The notes under the pieces: model-generated | The model's input: only the letters and a program-made list of their open reading frames with translations | What the model was told of the DNA's origin: nothing | Databases searched by the model: none | Source: Streptomyces sp. NBC_01275 | GTDB taxonomy: Bacteria > Actinomycetota > Actinomycetes > Streptomycetales > Streptomycetaceae | NCBI RefSeq assembly: GCF_026340655.1 | Contig: NZ_JAPEOZ010000001.1 | Location: 1,984,001 to 2,048,000 of the forward strand | Direction: 5' to 3' | Length of the DNA stretch: 64,000 nucleotides | Position numbers and translations under genes: made by a program | Shown: positions 17,858 through 24,961 of the stretch, one piece after another | Position numbering within the stretch: the stretch's first letter is position 1 | Layout of the letters: each line of letters begins with the position of its first letter

Positions 17858-18436
17858 TCAGCTGACCCTTTCCGCCTTGTGCTTGACGCCGGTCATCCGC
17901 ACGTCCGCCGGCAGTGCCTTCAGGGCGGCTGAGTCCCTGGCGTGGGCGAGGGCCTGATCGGTGAGGTGCCGCAGGGCCGTTCCGGGATCCACATGCGGCT
18001 CCAGCTGGAGCCGCACGCGGGTCTGCGGGGCCTCCCTGCGGCCCGTCAGCTGCACATGGGCGTGGGCCACCCCGTCCAGGCCGGCGGCCTCCCGCTCCAG
18101 TACGCCCTCCAGGGCGCGGCCCCGCAACAGGGCGCCCGCGCCGTCGCCCGTGTCGACGAGGACCTCGCCGAGCCGACGGCGGCGCAGGACCGACGCCAGC
18201 CACCACAGGGCGAGCAGCACCAGCAGCGCCAGCACGGCGATGACCGTCGGCCACCACCAGCCGTCGTCGCGCCAGCGGGTGCGCCGGGCGGTGCTGAGCA
18301 GGACGTCGTGGGGGCCGTCGTACAGCCACCAGGCAGGCGGGGACGCGCCCAGGCCCACGGCGAGGGTCGCGGCGCCGAAGGCGAGCAGCACGAGCCCCAC
18401 GACTCCGAGCAGGACGCGGTTGACGGTCCTGAGCAT
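17858..18436 (-). CDS. amaP: Alkaline shock response membrane anchor protein AmaP
   Basis: 192 residues from ATG 18436, with two TM segments: about 8-30 (VLLGVVGLVLLAFGAATLAV) and about 65-85 (PTVIAVLALLVLLALWWLAS). A cytoplasmic C-terminal domain (about 90-190) has alternating short strands resembling Asp23 (RVRLQLEPHVDPG). AmaP-type proteins tether Asp23 to the membrane in Gram-positive bacteria. It is the last gene of a five-gene leftward operon with two Asp23 genes, consistent with cell-envelope stress homeostasis. Confidence 0.85.
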   Translation of the reverse strand: MLRTVNRVLLGVVGLVLLAFGAATLAVGLGASPPAWWLYDGPHDVLLSTARRTRWRDDGWWWPTVIAVLALLVLLALWWLASVLRRRRLGEVLVDTGDGAGALLRGRALEGVLEREAAGLDGVAHAHVQLTGRREAPQTRVRLQLEPHVDPGTALRHLTDQALAHARDSAALKALPADVRMTGVKHKAERVS

Positions 18437-18441
18437 CGCCC

Positions 18442-19080
18442 TCACCCCTTCCGTACCGTGCGCCGCACATGCACCGACAGGGCGGGCGGACGGGCCAGGC
18501 CCAGACCGCGCAGCGCGTCGGCGAGCACGGCGTCCAGGTCCGCGCGTACGTCGTCCAGGTCGCGGAAGTGGGAGACCGCCTGGACGTCGGCCTTGCGGCG
18601 GCGGGCCCGGACCCGGACCGACTGCACGCCGGCCACCTCCATGGCCCGGTCGCGCAGCACCAGCGCGACGGCGCTCCGGTGCAGTCCGGCGCGGACGTCC
18701 GGGTGGGGGCGGCGCATCGGCAGGACGGCCCGCAGGCCCGGGGTGACGGCCAGCAGGACGAGCCAGAGGCCGAGGGCGGCCGCGACGCCCGCGCCGAGCA
18801 GGACCCAGGTGTCGTCGAGGGGCCGTTCCGCGAGCTGCCGGGCCAGGCCACGCCGCCAGGCGAGGGCCGAGCGGCCGGCCCGGACGGCGGCCACGTCGTA
18901 GAGGAACGCTCCCGCGAGGACCAGCAGCGCGGCCGCGACGATGCCCGCCGGCACGCGGCGGGCCGACCAGAAGCGGCGCTCGCCGCCGTCCGGGGGCGGG
19001 GCGTCGCCCTGGTCCCGTGGGCCCTGTGGGGGCTTGTCCAGGACGGGCAGTGTGGTCTCCGAGCCGCGGGGCTCGCTCAT
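18442..19080 (-). CDS. DUF6286-type membrane protein of the alkaline-shock operon
   Basis: 212 residues with a Pro-rich N-terminus, TM1 at about 45-65 (AGIVAAALLVLAGAFLYDVA) and TM2 at about 92-112 (WVLLGAGVAAALGLWLVLLA), then a basic C-terminal domain with SVRVRARRRKADVQA. This matches what is annotated as DUF6286 in Streptomyces. Its start overlaps the upstream Asp23 stop by 4 bp and amaP begins 5 nt after its stop, so it is a fixed part of the operon. The C-terminal domain resembles that of AmaP, suggesting a paired anchor. The function is not established. Confidence 0.75.
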   Translation of the reverse strand: MSEPRGSETTLPVLDKPPQGPRDQGDAPPPDGGERRFWSARRVPAGIVAAALLVLAGAFLYDVAAVRAGRSALAWRRGLARQLAERPLDDTWVLLGAGVAAALGLWLVLLAVTPGLRAVLPMRRPHPDVRAGLHRSAVALVLRDRAMEVAGVQSVRVRARRRKADVQAVSHFRDLDDVRADLDAVLADALRGLGLARPPALSVHVRRTVRKG

Positions 19081-19460
19081 CGCGTCCTCCCGTGCGCCGC
19101 ACCGTGGGCCGCCGTCAGGTGCAGCCGTTCGACCTGGACGGCGACCTCGGGAACCTCCAGTCCCACCAACGCGCCTACCCGCTCGGCGACATGTCGACGC
19201 ACCTCGTGACAGCGGGCGCCGATGTCGGTCGGATAGCCGAGTTCCAGATGGACCCGGACGTGCGCGGCGTCATGGTGCACGACCACGGTGGCGTGCGGGC
19301 GGGCCGCGTCGGGCGGCAGCGGACCGGCCGCCTCGCGCGCGGCCTGCGCGGCGATCTTCGCCACGACCCGGTCGGCGATGCGGGTCGCGCCGCGCTCGCC
19401 CGGCGGGACGACGGCCGGGCGGCTGTCCGGCACGTCGGTCCCCGCGCTCATCTGCGTCAC
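19077..19460 (-). CDS. Asp23/Gls24 family envelope stress protein (second copy)
   Basis: 127 residues from ATG 19460, or MSAG at 19451. The Asp23 core runs from ATRIADRVVAKIAAQAAREA through VHLELGYPTDI to VGLEVPEVAVQVERL. Asp23 proteins are abundant membrane-associated proteins in Gram-positive bacteria induced by alkaline or envelope stress. The gene overlaps the neighbours on both sides by 4 bp. It is more divergent and more His-rich (ATVVVHHDAAHVRVH) than the copy at 19682. Confidence 0.82.
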   Translation of the reverse strand: MTQMSAGTDVPDSRPAVVPPGERGATRIADRVVAKIAAQAAREAAGPLPPDAARPHATVVVHHDAAHVRVHLELGYPTDIGARCHEVRRHVAERVGALVGLEVPEVAVQVERLHLTAAHGAAHGRTR

Positions 19461-19648
19461 CGGCGCCGGTCGTCACGCGTACGCGTGCGGAAGAAGTCGC
19501 CGAGCTCCAGGTCCCCCTCGAGGAACCGGCCGACGACGAACCCGATGGCGCCCAGCGCCGCCACCAGCAGAAAGGCTCCGAACCCGCCGAAGTATCCGGC
19601 GAAGCCCAGCGCCATGCCGGCGATCATGCCGACCACTGCCATGCTCAA
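19457..19648 (-). CDS. Small hydrophobic membrane protein of the alkaline-shock operon
   Basis: 63 residues, with a Gly/Ala-rich hydrophobic hairpin over residues 2-41 (including GMALGFAGYFGGFGAFLLVA) followed by a charged tail LEGDLELGDFFRTRTRDDRRR-like in composition. The stop overlaps the next start (ATGA). It resembles the DUF2273-type small proteins found beside Asp23 and AmaP in Gram-positive operons, but assignment to that family is inference. Confidence 0.75.
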   Translation of the reverse strand: MSMAVVGMIAGMALGFAGYFGGFGAFLLVAALGAIGFVVGRFLEGDLELGDFFRTRTRDDRRR

Positions 19649-19681
19649 GGTGCACTCCCCTCGTCGCTGTCTGCCGTCATG

Positions 19682-20170
19682 TCACTGGATCCGGGGCTCC
19701 GGTTCCTCGTCCTCTTCGTCGGGCAGTTTGACGTCGCTGACCGCGATGTTGACCTCGACGACCTGAAGCCCGGTCATCCGCTCCACGGCCGCGATCACGT
19801 TCTCCCGGACGGCCTGCGCCACATCCGCGATGGCCACGCCGTAGTCGACGACGATCTCCAGGTCGAGCGCGGTCTGCACCTCGCCGACCTCGGCCTTCAC
19901 CCCGCGCGTCACCGACTTCGACCCGCCGGGCACCCGGTCCCGCACGGCCCCGAAGGTGCGGCTGAAGCCGCTGCCCATCGCATGCACGCCGAGGACGTCA
20001 CGGGCCGCGAGGCCGGCGATCTTCTCCACGACTCCGTCGGCGATGGTGGTCCGGCCGCGGGTCGCCGGATCCCCGCCGCCCCGTCTGGTGGTTGCCTTGC
20101 GGGTCCCGAGCGGCTCCGAACCGCCGTCCGAGCTCTGCGTCCGGTTCTGTTCCGTCACGTTGTCGGTCAT
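19682..20170 (-). CDS. Asp23/Gls24 family envelope stress protein (first gene of operon)
   Basis: 162 residues with a disordered N-terminus (about 1-38) and the typical Asp23 core: GRTTIADGVVEKIAGLAARD, then VDYGVAIADVAQAVRENVIA and GLQVVEVNIAVSDV. A short Asp/Glu-rich tail follows. It is the promoter-proximal gene of the operon 20170-17858 and diverges, with 97 bp between, from the two-lobed Asp23-like protein at 20268. Confidence 0.88.
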   Translation of the reverse strand: MTDNVTEQNRTQSSDGGSEPLGTRKATTRRGGGDPATRGRTTIADGVVEKIAGLAARDVLGVHAMGSGFSRTFGAVRDRVPGGSKSVTRGVKAEVGEVQTALDLEIVVDYGVAIADVAQAVRENVIAAVERMTGLQVVEVNIAVSDVKLPDEEDEEPEPRIQ

Positions 20171-20267
20171 CGCCCGTACGTCCTTACGTCCGCTTCGGTC
20201 GTCGTCCTCTCCACCACCGTAAGCGCGGTTGCCCCGCTGCGCTCCGGGGATGCGGCAGGCTGGAGGA

Positions 20268-21140
20268 ATGACGGCTGACGGGTGGACTAGTGCGGTACGG
20301 CATCAGCTGGGCCTCGGGCGGCTGCTTCCCCTGGGTGGAGCGCGCGACGGCGCGTGGATCACGGAGGAGGCGGCGCAGACGGTGCTGCGAGGGGCGGTGC
20401 GGGAGCTGCGGGGCGTGCGCCTCGGGGTGCTGAGGGTGGGGCCGGCGGGCGGGACGGCCTCCGGCGGTGACACGGCGGAGGCGGGCGAGCCCGTCGTACC
20501 GCCACCGCCGAGCGCGCTGCCGCCGGGGCCGCTGCGGGTGACGGCGGACTTCGCGGCGGGCGCGTCCGAACCGCTGCCCGCGGCGGCCGCCCGTCTGCGC
20601 ACCACGTTGGCGACGGCCTCGGCCGAGCGGCTGGGGCTGGTGGTGACGGAGGTGGACCTGCGGGTGACGGAGCTGCTGGACGAGGAGGCGCGGGCAGGGG
20701 CGAAGAGGGAGGCGCGGGTGGAAGCGGAGACGCAGGCTCAGGCGGAACCGCCTCTGCCGTCTGCCGGGCCGTCGGCGGGCGGGCCGTCGTCGGCCGGGGC
20801 AGCCCCGGCCGGAACGGGTCCGGCCGGAACGGGTCCGGCCGGAACGGGTCCGGCCGGGACGGGTCCGGCCGGGGATGAAGCGCGGGCTGTTGCCGTTGCG
20901 TTGCGGGTGCCGGGGGTGACCGGGACGAGTGGGGTTCTCGGGCGGGCGGTGCGTATCGAGGAGCTGCACGGAGACGGGACGGCCGGGGCAGCCGCCCTGC
21001 CTCGGCGGCATGTGCGCGTGGAGATCACGGTGAGCGCGGACCGCCGGGCCGTGGAGGTGGCCCGGGAGGTCCGCGGAGCGGTGTCGCTGGCGCTGGCGGA
21101 CCGTCCGACGGTCGCCGTGCTGGTGACGGCCGTCGGCTGA
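20268..21140 (+). CDS. Asp23-like two-lobed protein with GTGPA repeats
   Basis: 290 residues from ATG 20268 behind GGAGGA. I read two Asp23-like lobes: about 10-135 (ITEEAAQTVLRGAVRELRGV to GLVVTEVDLRVTELL) and about 205-290 (VEITVSADRRAVEVAREVRG to PTVAVLVTAVG). They are separated by an Ala/Glu then Pro/Gly-rich linker with four GTGPA repeats. The lobes mirror the alternating strand/helix order of the Asp23 proteins across the divergent promoter. This relationship is inference; in Streptomyces such proteins are usually hypothetical. Confidence 0.6.
   Translation: MTADGWTSAVRHQLGLGRLLPLGGARDGAWITEEAAQTVLRGAVRELRGVRLGVLRVGPAGGTASGGDTAEAGEPVVPPPPSALPPGPLRVTADFAAGASEPLPAAAARLRTTLATASAERLGLVVTEVDLRVTELLDEEARAGAKREARVEAETQAQAEPPLPSAGPSAGGPSSAGAAPAGTGPAGTGPAGTGPAGTGPAGDEARAVAVALRVPGVTGTSGVLGRAVRIEELHGDGTAGAAALPRRHVRVEITVSADRRAVEVAREVRGAVSLALADRPTVAVLVTAVG
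20811..20870. repeat. 15-bp x4 in-frame tandem repeat (GTGPA codons)
   Basis: Four exact or near-exact copies of GGAACGGGTCCGGCC (20811, 20826, 20841, 20856; the last has GGGACG) encode GTGPA in the linker of the Asp23-like protein. The near-identity at nucleotide level implies recent expansion. Confidence 0.85.
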
Positions 21141-21168
21141 GGTCAGCTGGGGTGCACGCGCCTCGGGT

Positions 21169-21972
21169 TCACTCGCCGAGGCCGGCCAGGTCGCGCAGTC
21201 GGCGGGCCTGCGCCGCCCGCTCGGCGGCGCGCTGGTCGTCGTAGGCACGGTCCCCGGCGCCGCGCAGCAGCGCCTTGGTCTCGATGACGGCCTCCCGGGG
21301 CGCGGCAAGGATCGCCGTGGCCAGGTCGTGCGCCGCGGCGTCGAGTTCCGCCGGCGGTACGGCGAGGTTGGCCAGGCCGGAGCTGACCGCCTCCTGTGCG
21401 CCGACGAACCGCCCGGTGAGGCAGAGCTCGACCGCACGGCCGTAGCCGACGAGGGAGACGAGGGGGTGCGTGCCCGTCAGGTCCGGCACGAGGCCGAGGC
21501 TCGTCTCGCGCATGGCGAACTGCACGTCGTCGGCGACGACGCGCACGTCACAGGCGAGCGCGAGCTGGAAGCCCGCACCGATGGCGTGGCCCTGGACGGC
21601 GGCGATGGACACGACGTCACTGCGCCGCCACCAGGTGAAGCCCTCCTGGAACTCGGCGATGGCGGCGTCGAGTTCGGCGTCGCCACTGCGCGCGAGATCG
21701 ATGAAGGACGGTTCGCCCTCGATCCCCTCGGGCGTGAACATCTGCCGGTCGAGCCCGGCGGAGAAGGACTTGCCCTCGCCGCGCAGCACGACCACGCGGA
21801 CGGAGCCCGGCAGCTGCCGTCCGGCCTCGCCCAGAGCCCGCCACATGGCGGGGCTCTGCGCATTGCGCTTGGCCGGGTTGGCCAGCGTCACCGTGGCGAG
21901 CGCGTCGTCGACGGTGAGCCGTACGCCGTCCTTGTCGAGCAGGGGAACGAGTTCCTGGTCGGGCGTGGCCAT
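21169..21972 (-). CDS. Enoyl-CoA hydratase/isomerase family protein
   Basis: 267 residues with the crotonase fold. LRGEGKSFSAGLDRQMF and VQGHAIGAGFQLALACDVRV supply the oxyanion-hole peptides. The position of rat hydratase Glu164 is a Glu in RETSLGLVP, while the Glu144 position appears as Asp (VADDVQF). With one of the two acids shifted to Asp, the reaction could be hydration or isomerisation. The likely role is fatty-acid or aromatic-acid CoA-ester catabolism. It is convergent with the Asp23-like gene and starts just below an 11-bp direct repeat. Confidence 0.85.
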   Translation of the reverse strand: MATPDQELVPLLDKDGVRLTVDDALATVTLANPAKRNAQSPAMWRALGEAGRQLPGSVRVVVLRGEGKSFSAGLDRQMFTPEGIEGEPSFIDLARSGDAELDAAIAEFQEGFTWWRRSDVVSIAAVQGHAIGAGFQLALACDVRVVADDVQFAMRETSLGLVPDLTGTHPLVSLVGYGRAVELCLTGRFVGAQEAVSSGLANLAVPPAELDAAAHDLATAILAAPREAVIETKALLRGAGDRAYDDQRAAERAAQARRLRDLAGLGE

Positions 21973-21990
21973 GGGATGCCTCCGATGGGT

Positions 21991-22012
21991 GCGGTCAGCT
22001 AGCGGTCAGCTA
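21991..22012. repeat. 11-bp direct repeat upstream of the enoyl-CoA hydratase gene
   Basis: GCGGTCAGCTA occurs twice in tandem (21991-22001 and 22002-22012), 19 nt upstream of the hydratase ATG on the leftward strand. Position and exact spacing of one helical turn fit an operator. The cognate regulator is unknown. Confidence 0.5.
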
Positions 22013-22028
22013 AGTGACTGCACAGTAA

Positions 22029-22060
22029 CCACCCGGTCGATCGGAGAACCGACCGGGTGG
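22029..22060 (-). terminator. Hairpin downstream of gbn
   Basis: CCACCCGGTCG (22029-22039) and CGACCGGGTGG (22050-22060) form a perfect 11-bp stem with a 10-nt loop, 45 nt beyond the gbn stop on the leftward strand. It is a likely intrinsic terminator without U-tract, separating gbn from the hydratase gene. Confidence 0.7.
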
Positions 22061-22104
22061 CCACCGTCGAAGCCGATGAGCCGCCCGAACAGGGGCCGCC
22101 CGTG

Positions 22105-22326
22105 TCAGGACGAGGCGGCCTTCTTGCCTCGGGTCGCCCCGCCACGCCCACGAAGCGTGACGCCCGACTCGCTGAGCATCCGGTGCACGAAGCCATACGA
22201 GCGGCCGGTTTCCTCGGCCAACGCCCGAATGCTCGCACCGGAGTCGTACTTCTTCTTCAGGTCTGCCGCGAGCTTGTCGCGCGCGGCGCCGGTTACCCGG
22301 CTGCCCTTCTTCAGAGTCTCGGCCAC
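22105..22326 (-). CDS. gbn: Gbn, GATC-binding nucleoid-associated protein
   Basis: 73 residues from GTG 22326 with GAGGAG upstream. An in-frame upstream extension to 22467 is less likely. The protein is basic with one helix-turn-helix (about 28-52: SGASIRALAEETGRSYGFVH) and a Gly/Arg/Lys tail (GRGGATRGKK). Length, sequence and neighbourhood match S. coelicolor SCO1839, characterised as Gbn, a small NAP that binds GATC-containing sites and affects sporulation and antibiotic production. The upstream region contains an unusual density of GATC, which suggests autoregulation. Confidence 0.88.
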   Translation of the reverse strand: MAETLKKGSRVTGAARDKLAADLKKKYDSGASIRALAEETGRSYGFVHRMLSESGVTLRGRGGATRGKKAASS

Positions 22327-22529
22327 CCGTGCCTCCTCATGGGAAGTGCGCTCTGGTCCCCTCATGATCACCCCTCCGGGGCGCGATGGCCACCCATTCG
22401 GCAAGGTCCGTGCGACATGGTTTTGACGACAGGAGCGCGTCCCCACAAGTGGAATCTGTGATTCCACCCAGTGGCGTTCGTGGGGCCGAACGGGTTGCCG
22501 TGCGAAGTGCCTGGTCAGAGACGCGCGAC

Positions 22530-22560
22530 GGCCGATCCCTTGTCGACAAAGGGATCGGCC
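22530..22560. terminator. Perfect 12-bp hairpin with GATC in each arm
   Basis: GGCCGATCCCTT (22530-22541) and AAGGGATCGGCC (22549-22560) pair perfectly around a 7-nt loop. It lies about 100 nt beyond the leftward ABC-F gene and about 200 nt above the gbn start. It is probably the ABC-F terminator, but both arms carry a GATC, so it could also be a Gbn site. Confidence 0.6.
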
Positions 22561-22595
22561 GGAAAATCGATGTAGGACACACCTCGATACGAGGA

Positions 22596-22663
22596 GATCT
22601 CACACAGATGATGGATCACCGGTAGGCCGAATGATCCATACGCCGTGGATCACGTATTCGATC
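22596..22663. promoter_or_regulatory. Cluster of five GATC sites in 68 bp upstream of gbn
   Basis: GATC occurs at 22596, 22614, 22633, 22648 and 22660, spaced 12 to 19 bp, with further copies at 22534, 22553 and 22366. Gbn is known to bind GATC-containing DNA. The cluster sits between the ABC-F 3' end and gbn, so it is a candidate autoregulatory or nucleoid-nucleation site. Confidence 0.6.
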
Positions 22664-24260
22664 AAGCCAGGGCGACGAGATCCGCGTAGTCGGAGCCCCA
22701 CAGGTCCTCGACGCCGTCGGGCAGCAGGATGATCCGCTCGGGCTGCAGCGCCTCGACGGCGCCCTCGTCGTGGGTGACGAGGACGACCGCGCCCTTGTAG
22801 GTGCGCAGTGCGCCGAGGATCTCCTCGCGGCTGGCCGGGTCGAGGTTGTTGGTGGGCTCGTCGAGCAGCAGCACGTTCGCCGACGACACCACCAGGGTGG
22901 CCAGGGCCAGCCGGGTCTTCTCGCCGCCGGAGAGGACGCCTGCGGGCTTGTCGACGTCGTCGCCGGAGAACAGGAACGAGCCGAGCGTCTTGCGGACCTC
23001 GACCAGGTCGAGGTCGGGGGCGGCGGAGCGCATGTTCTCCAGGACCGTGCGCTCCGGGTCGAGGGTCTCGTGCTCCTGCGCGTAGTAGCCGAGCTTGAGG
23101 CCGTGGCCCTCGATGACCTCGCCGGTGTCGGGCTGCTCGGCGCCGCCCAGCAGCCGCAGCAGGGTCGTCTTGCCGGCGCCGTTGAGGCCGAGGATGACGA
23201 CCCTGGAGCCCTTGTCGATCGCCAGGTCGACGTCGGTGAAGATCTCCAGCGAGCCGTACGACTTCGACAGGCCCTCGGCCATCAGCGGGGTCTTGCCGCA
23301 GGGGGCGGGCTCGGGGAAGCGCAGCTTGGCGACCTTGTCGGCCTGGCGGACCGCCTCCAGGCCGGAGAGCAGCCGGTCGGCGCGGCGGGCCATGTTCTGC
23401 GCGGCGACCGTCTTGGTGGCCTTGGCGCGCATCTTGTCGGCCTGCGAGTGCAGGGCGGCGGCCTTCTTCTCGGCGTTCTGCCGCTCGCGCTTGCGGCGCT
23501 TCTCGTCGGACTCGCGCTGCTGCTGGTAGAGCTTCCAGCCCATGTTGTAGACGTCGATCTGAGAGCGGTTGGCGTCCAGGTAGAACACCTTGTTGACGAC
23601 CGTCTCGACCAGGTCGACGTCGTGGCTGATGACGATGAAGCCGCCGCGGTAGGTCTTGAGGTAGTCGCGCAGCCAGACGATCGAGTCGGCGTCCAGGTGG
23701 TTCGTCGGCTCGTCGAGGAGCAGGGTGTCCGCGTCGGAGAACAGGATGCGGGCCAGTTCGACGCGGCGGCGCTGACCGCCGGAGAGCGTGTGCAGGGGCT
23801 GGCCGAGCACCCGGTCGGGCAGGTTGAGCGCGGCGGCGATGGTCGCGGCCTCGGCCTCGGCGGAGTACCCGCCCTTGGTGAGGAACTCCGTCTCCTGGCG
23901 CTCGTACTGGCGCATGGCCTTGTCGCGGGTGGCGCCCGAGCCGTTGGCGATCCGCTGTTCGTTCTCGCGCATCTTGCGGATCAGGATGTCCAGGCCGCGC
24001 GCGGAGAGGATGCGGTCGCGGGCGAGGACGTCGAGGTCGCCGGTGCGGGGGTCCTGCGGGAGGTAGCCGACCTCGCCGGAGCGGGTGACCTGGCCGCCGG
24101 CGGGGATGCCCTCACCGGCCAGGACCTTGGTCAGCGTGGTCTTGCCGGCGCCGTTGCGCCCGACGAGGCCGATTCGGTCGCCCTTGGCGACGCGGAAGGA
24201 GGCGTTCTCGATGAGGATGCGGGCACCGGCGCGCAGCTCGATGCCGGAGGCGGAGATCAC
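22662..24260 (-). CDS. ABC-F family ATPase (ribosome-associated type)
   Basis: 532 residues with two ABC modules and no TM segments. Walker A motifs are GRNGAGKTT (about 35) and GLNGAGKTT (about 345); signatures are LSGGQRRRVEL and LSGGEKTRLAL; Walker B plus catalytic Glu is LLLDEPTNHLD and LLLDEPTNNLD. The linker between domains is long, charged and helical (KRRKRERQNAEKKAAALHSQ), the P-site tRNA interaction motif region of ABC-F proteins. These act on the ribosome as translation factors or resistance proteins. Nothing nearby points to a resistance role, so a housekeeping one is more likely. Confidence 0.9.
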   Translation of the reverse strand: MISASGIELRAGARILIENASFRVAKGDRIGLVGRNGAGKTTLTKVLAGEGIPAGGQVTRSGEVGYLPQDPRTGDLDVLARDRILSARGLDILIRKMRENEQRIANGSGATRDKAMRQYERQETEFLTKGGYSAEAEAATIAAALNLPDRVLGQPLHTLSGGQRRRVELARILFSDADTLLLDEPTNHLDADSIVWLRDYLKTYRGGFIVISHDVDLVETVVNKVFYLDANRSQIDVYNMGWKLYQQQRESDEKRRKRERQNAEKKAAALHSQADKMRAKATKTVAAQNMARRADRLLSGLEAVRQADKVAKLRFPEPAPCGKTPLMAEGLSKSYGSLEIFTDVDLAIDKGSRVVILGLNGAGKTTLLRLLGGAEQPDTGEVIEGHGLKLGYYAQEHETLDPERTVLENMRSAAPDLDLVEVRKTLGSFLFSGDDVDKPAGVLSGGEKTRLALATLVVSSANVLLLDEPTNNLDPASREEILGALRTYKGAVVLVTHDEGAVEALQPERIILLPDGVEDLWGSDYADLVALA

Positions 24261-24491
24261 GGACAGACTCCAGGCGGGGTTGTTGGCGGGATGGGCGGCT
24301 GAGGACGTTCCCGCCGTCTAATGCGCGAGGAGAATGGCCATGAGGCCAGTCTAACGGGACCGTGCAAGCACTTTTTCTGTGTTCTGGTGTTCGATCTCGG
24401 CTCGAGGGCCGTTGTCGGTGGTGGCTGCCAGACTGGACCGCAGGTGACATTTCCGGCGGTGATCACCGGTGATCACAAGGGAGTGATCGGC

Positions 24492-24905
24492 ATGACAGGC
24501 GCCAACAGCGGACGTCCGAGCCTCTACCCGACGGTGCTGTACGCGGACGCGAAAGCGGCGATCCGCCAGCTCACCGAGGCCTTCGGGTTCACGGAGCTGT
24601 CGGTCTACGAGGGCGAGGACGGCTCGGTGATGCACGCCGAGCTGGTGCAGGGCAACGGGGCGGTGATGCTCGGCTCCAAGGGCCGCGGCGGCGTCTTCGA
24701 CACGGCGATGAAGGACGCGGGCCCGACAGGGGTGTACGTCGTCGTGGACGACGTGGACGCACACCACCGGCGGGCCGTGGAGCACGGCGCGGAGATCCTG
24801 CTGCCCCCGACCGACCAGGACTACGGCTCCCGGGACTACATGGCCCGGGACGTCGAGGGCAACATCTGGAGCTTCGGCACGTACGCCCCCGACATACAGG
24901 CCTGA
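24492..24905 (+). CDS. VOC (glyoxalase/bleomycin-resistance fold) family protein
   Basis: 137 residues from ATG 24492 with AAGGGAG upstream; a GTG at 24483 is also possible. Two beta-alpha-beta-beta-beta modules are visible, including YPTVLYADAKAAIRQLTEAF at the start, GVYVVVDDVDAHHRRAVEHG in the middle, and a C-terminal YGSRDYMARDVEGNIWSF block with a typical metal-ligand Glu. This matches YaeR/PhnB-like VOC proteins of unknown substrate. It is divergent from the ABC-F gene. Confidence 0.82.
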   Translation: MTGANSGRPSLYPTVLYADAKAAIRQLTEAFGFTELSVYEGEDGSVMHAELVQGNGAVMLGSKGRGGVFDTAMKDAGPTGVYVVVDDVDAHHRRAVEHGAEILLPPTDQDYGSRDYMARDVEGNIWSFGTYAPDIQA

Positions 24906-24946
24906 GCGGCCCGGACACGGGGGCTCGGCGGCCCGGACACGGGGGC
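24906..24946. repeat. 19-bp direct repeat in the VOC 3' region
   Basis: GCGGCCCGGACACGGGGGC occurs at 24906-24924 and again at 24928-24946, separated by TCG, between convergent genes. It looks like a local tandem duplication and has no obvious hairpin. Confidence 0.7.
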
Positions 24947-24961
24947 GGCGAGCGGCCCCGC

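Noticed and set aside
22327..22467. 47-codon N-terminal extension of Gbn
   Set aside because: The 73-residue form from GTG 22326 has a strong SD and matches the known length of Gbn.
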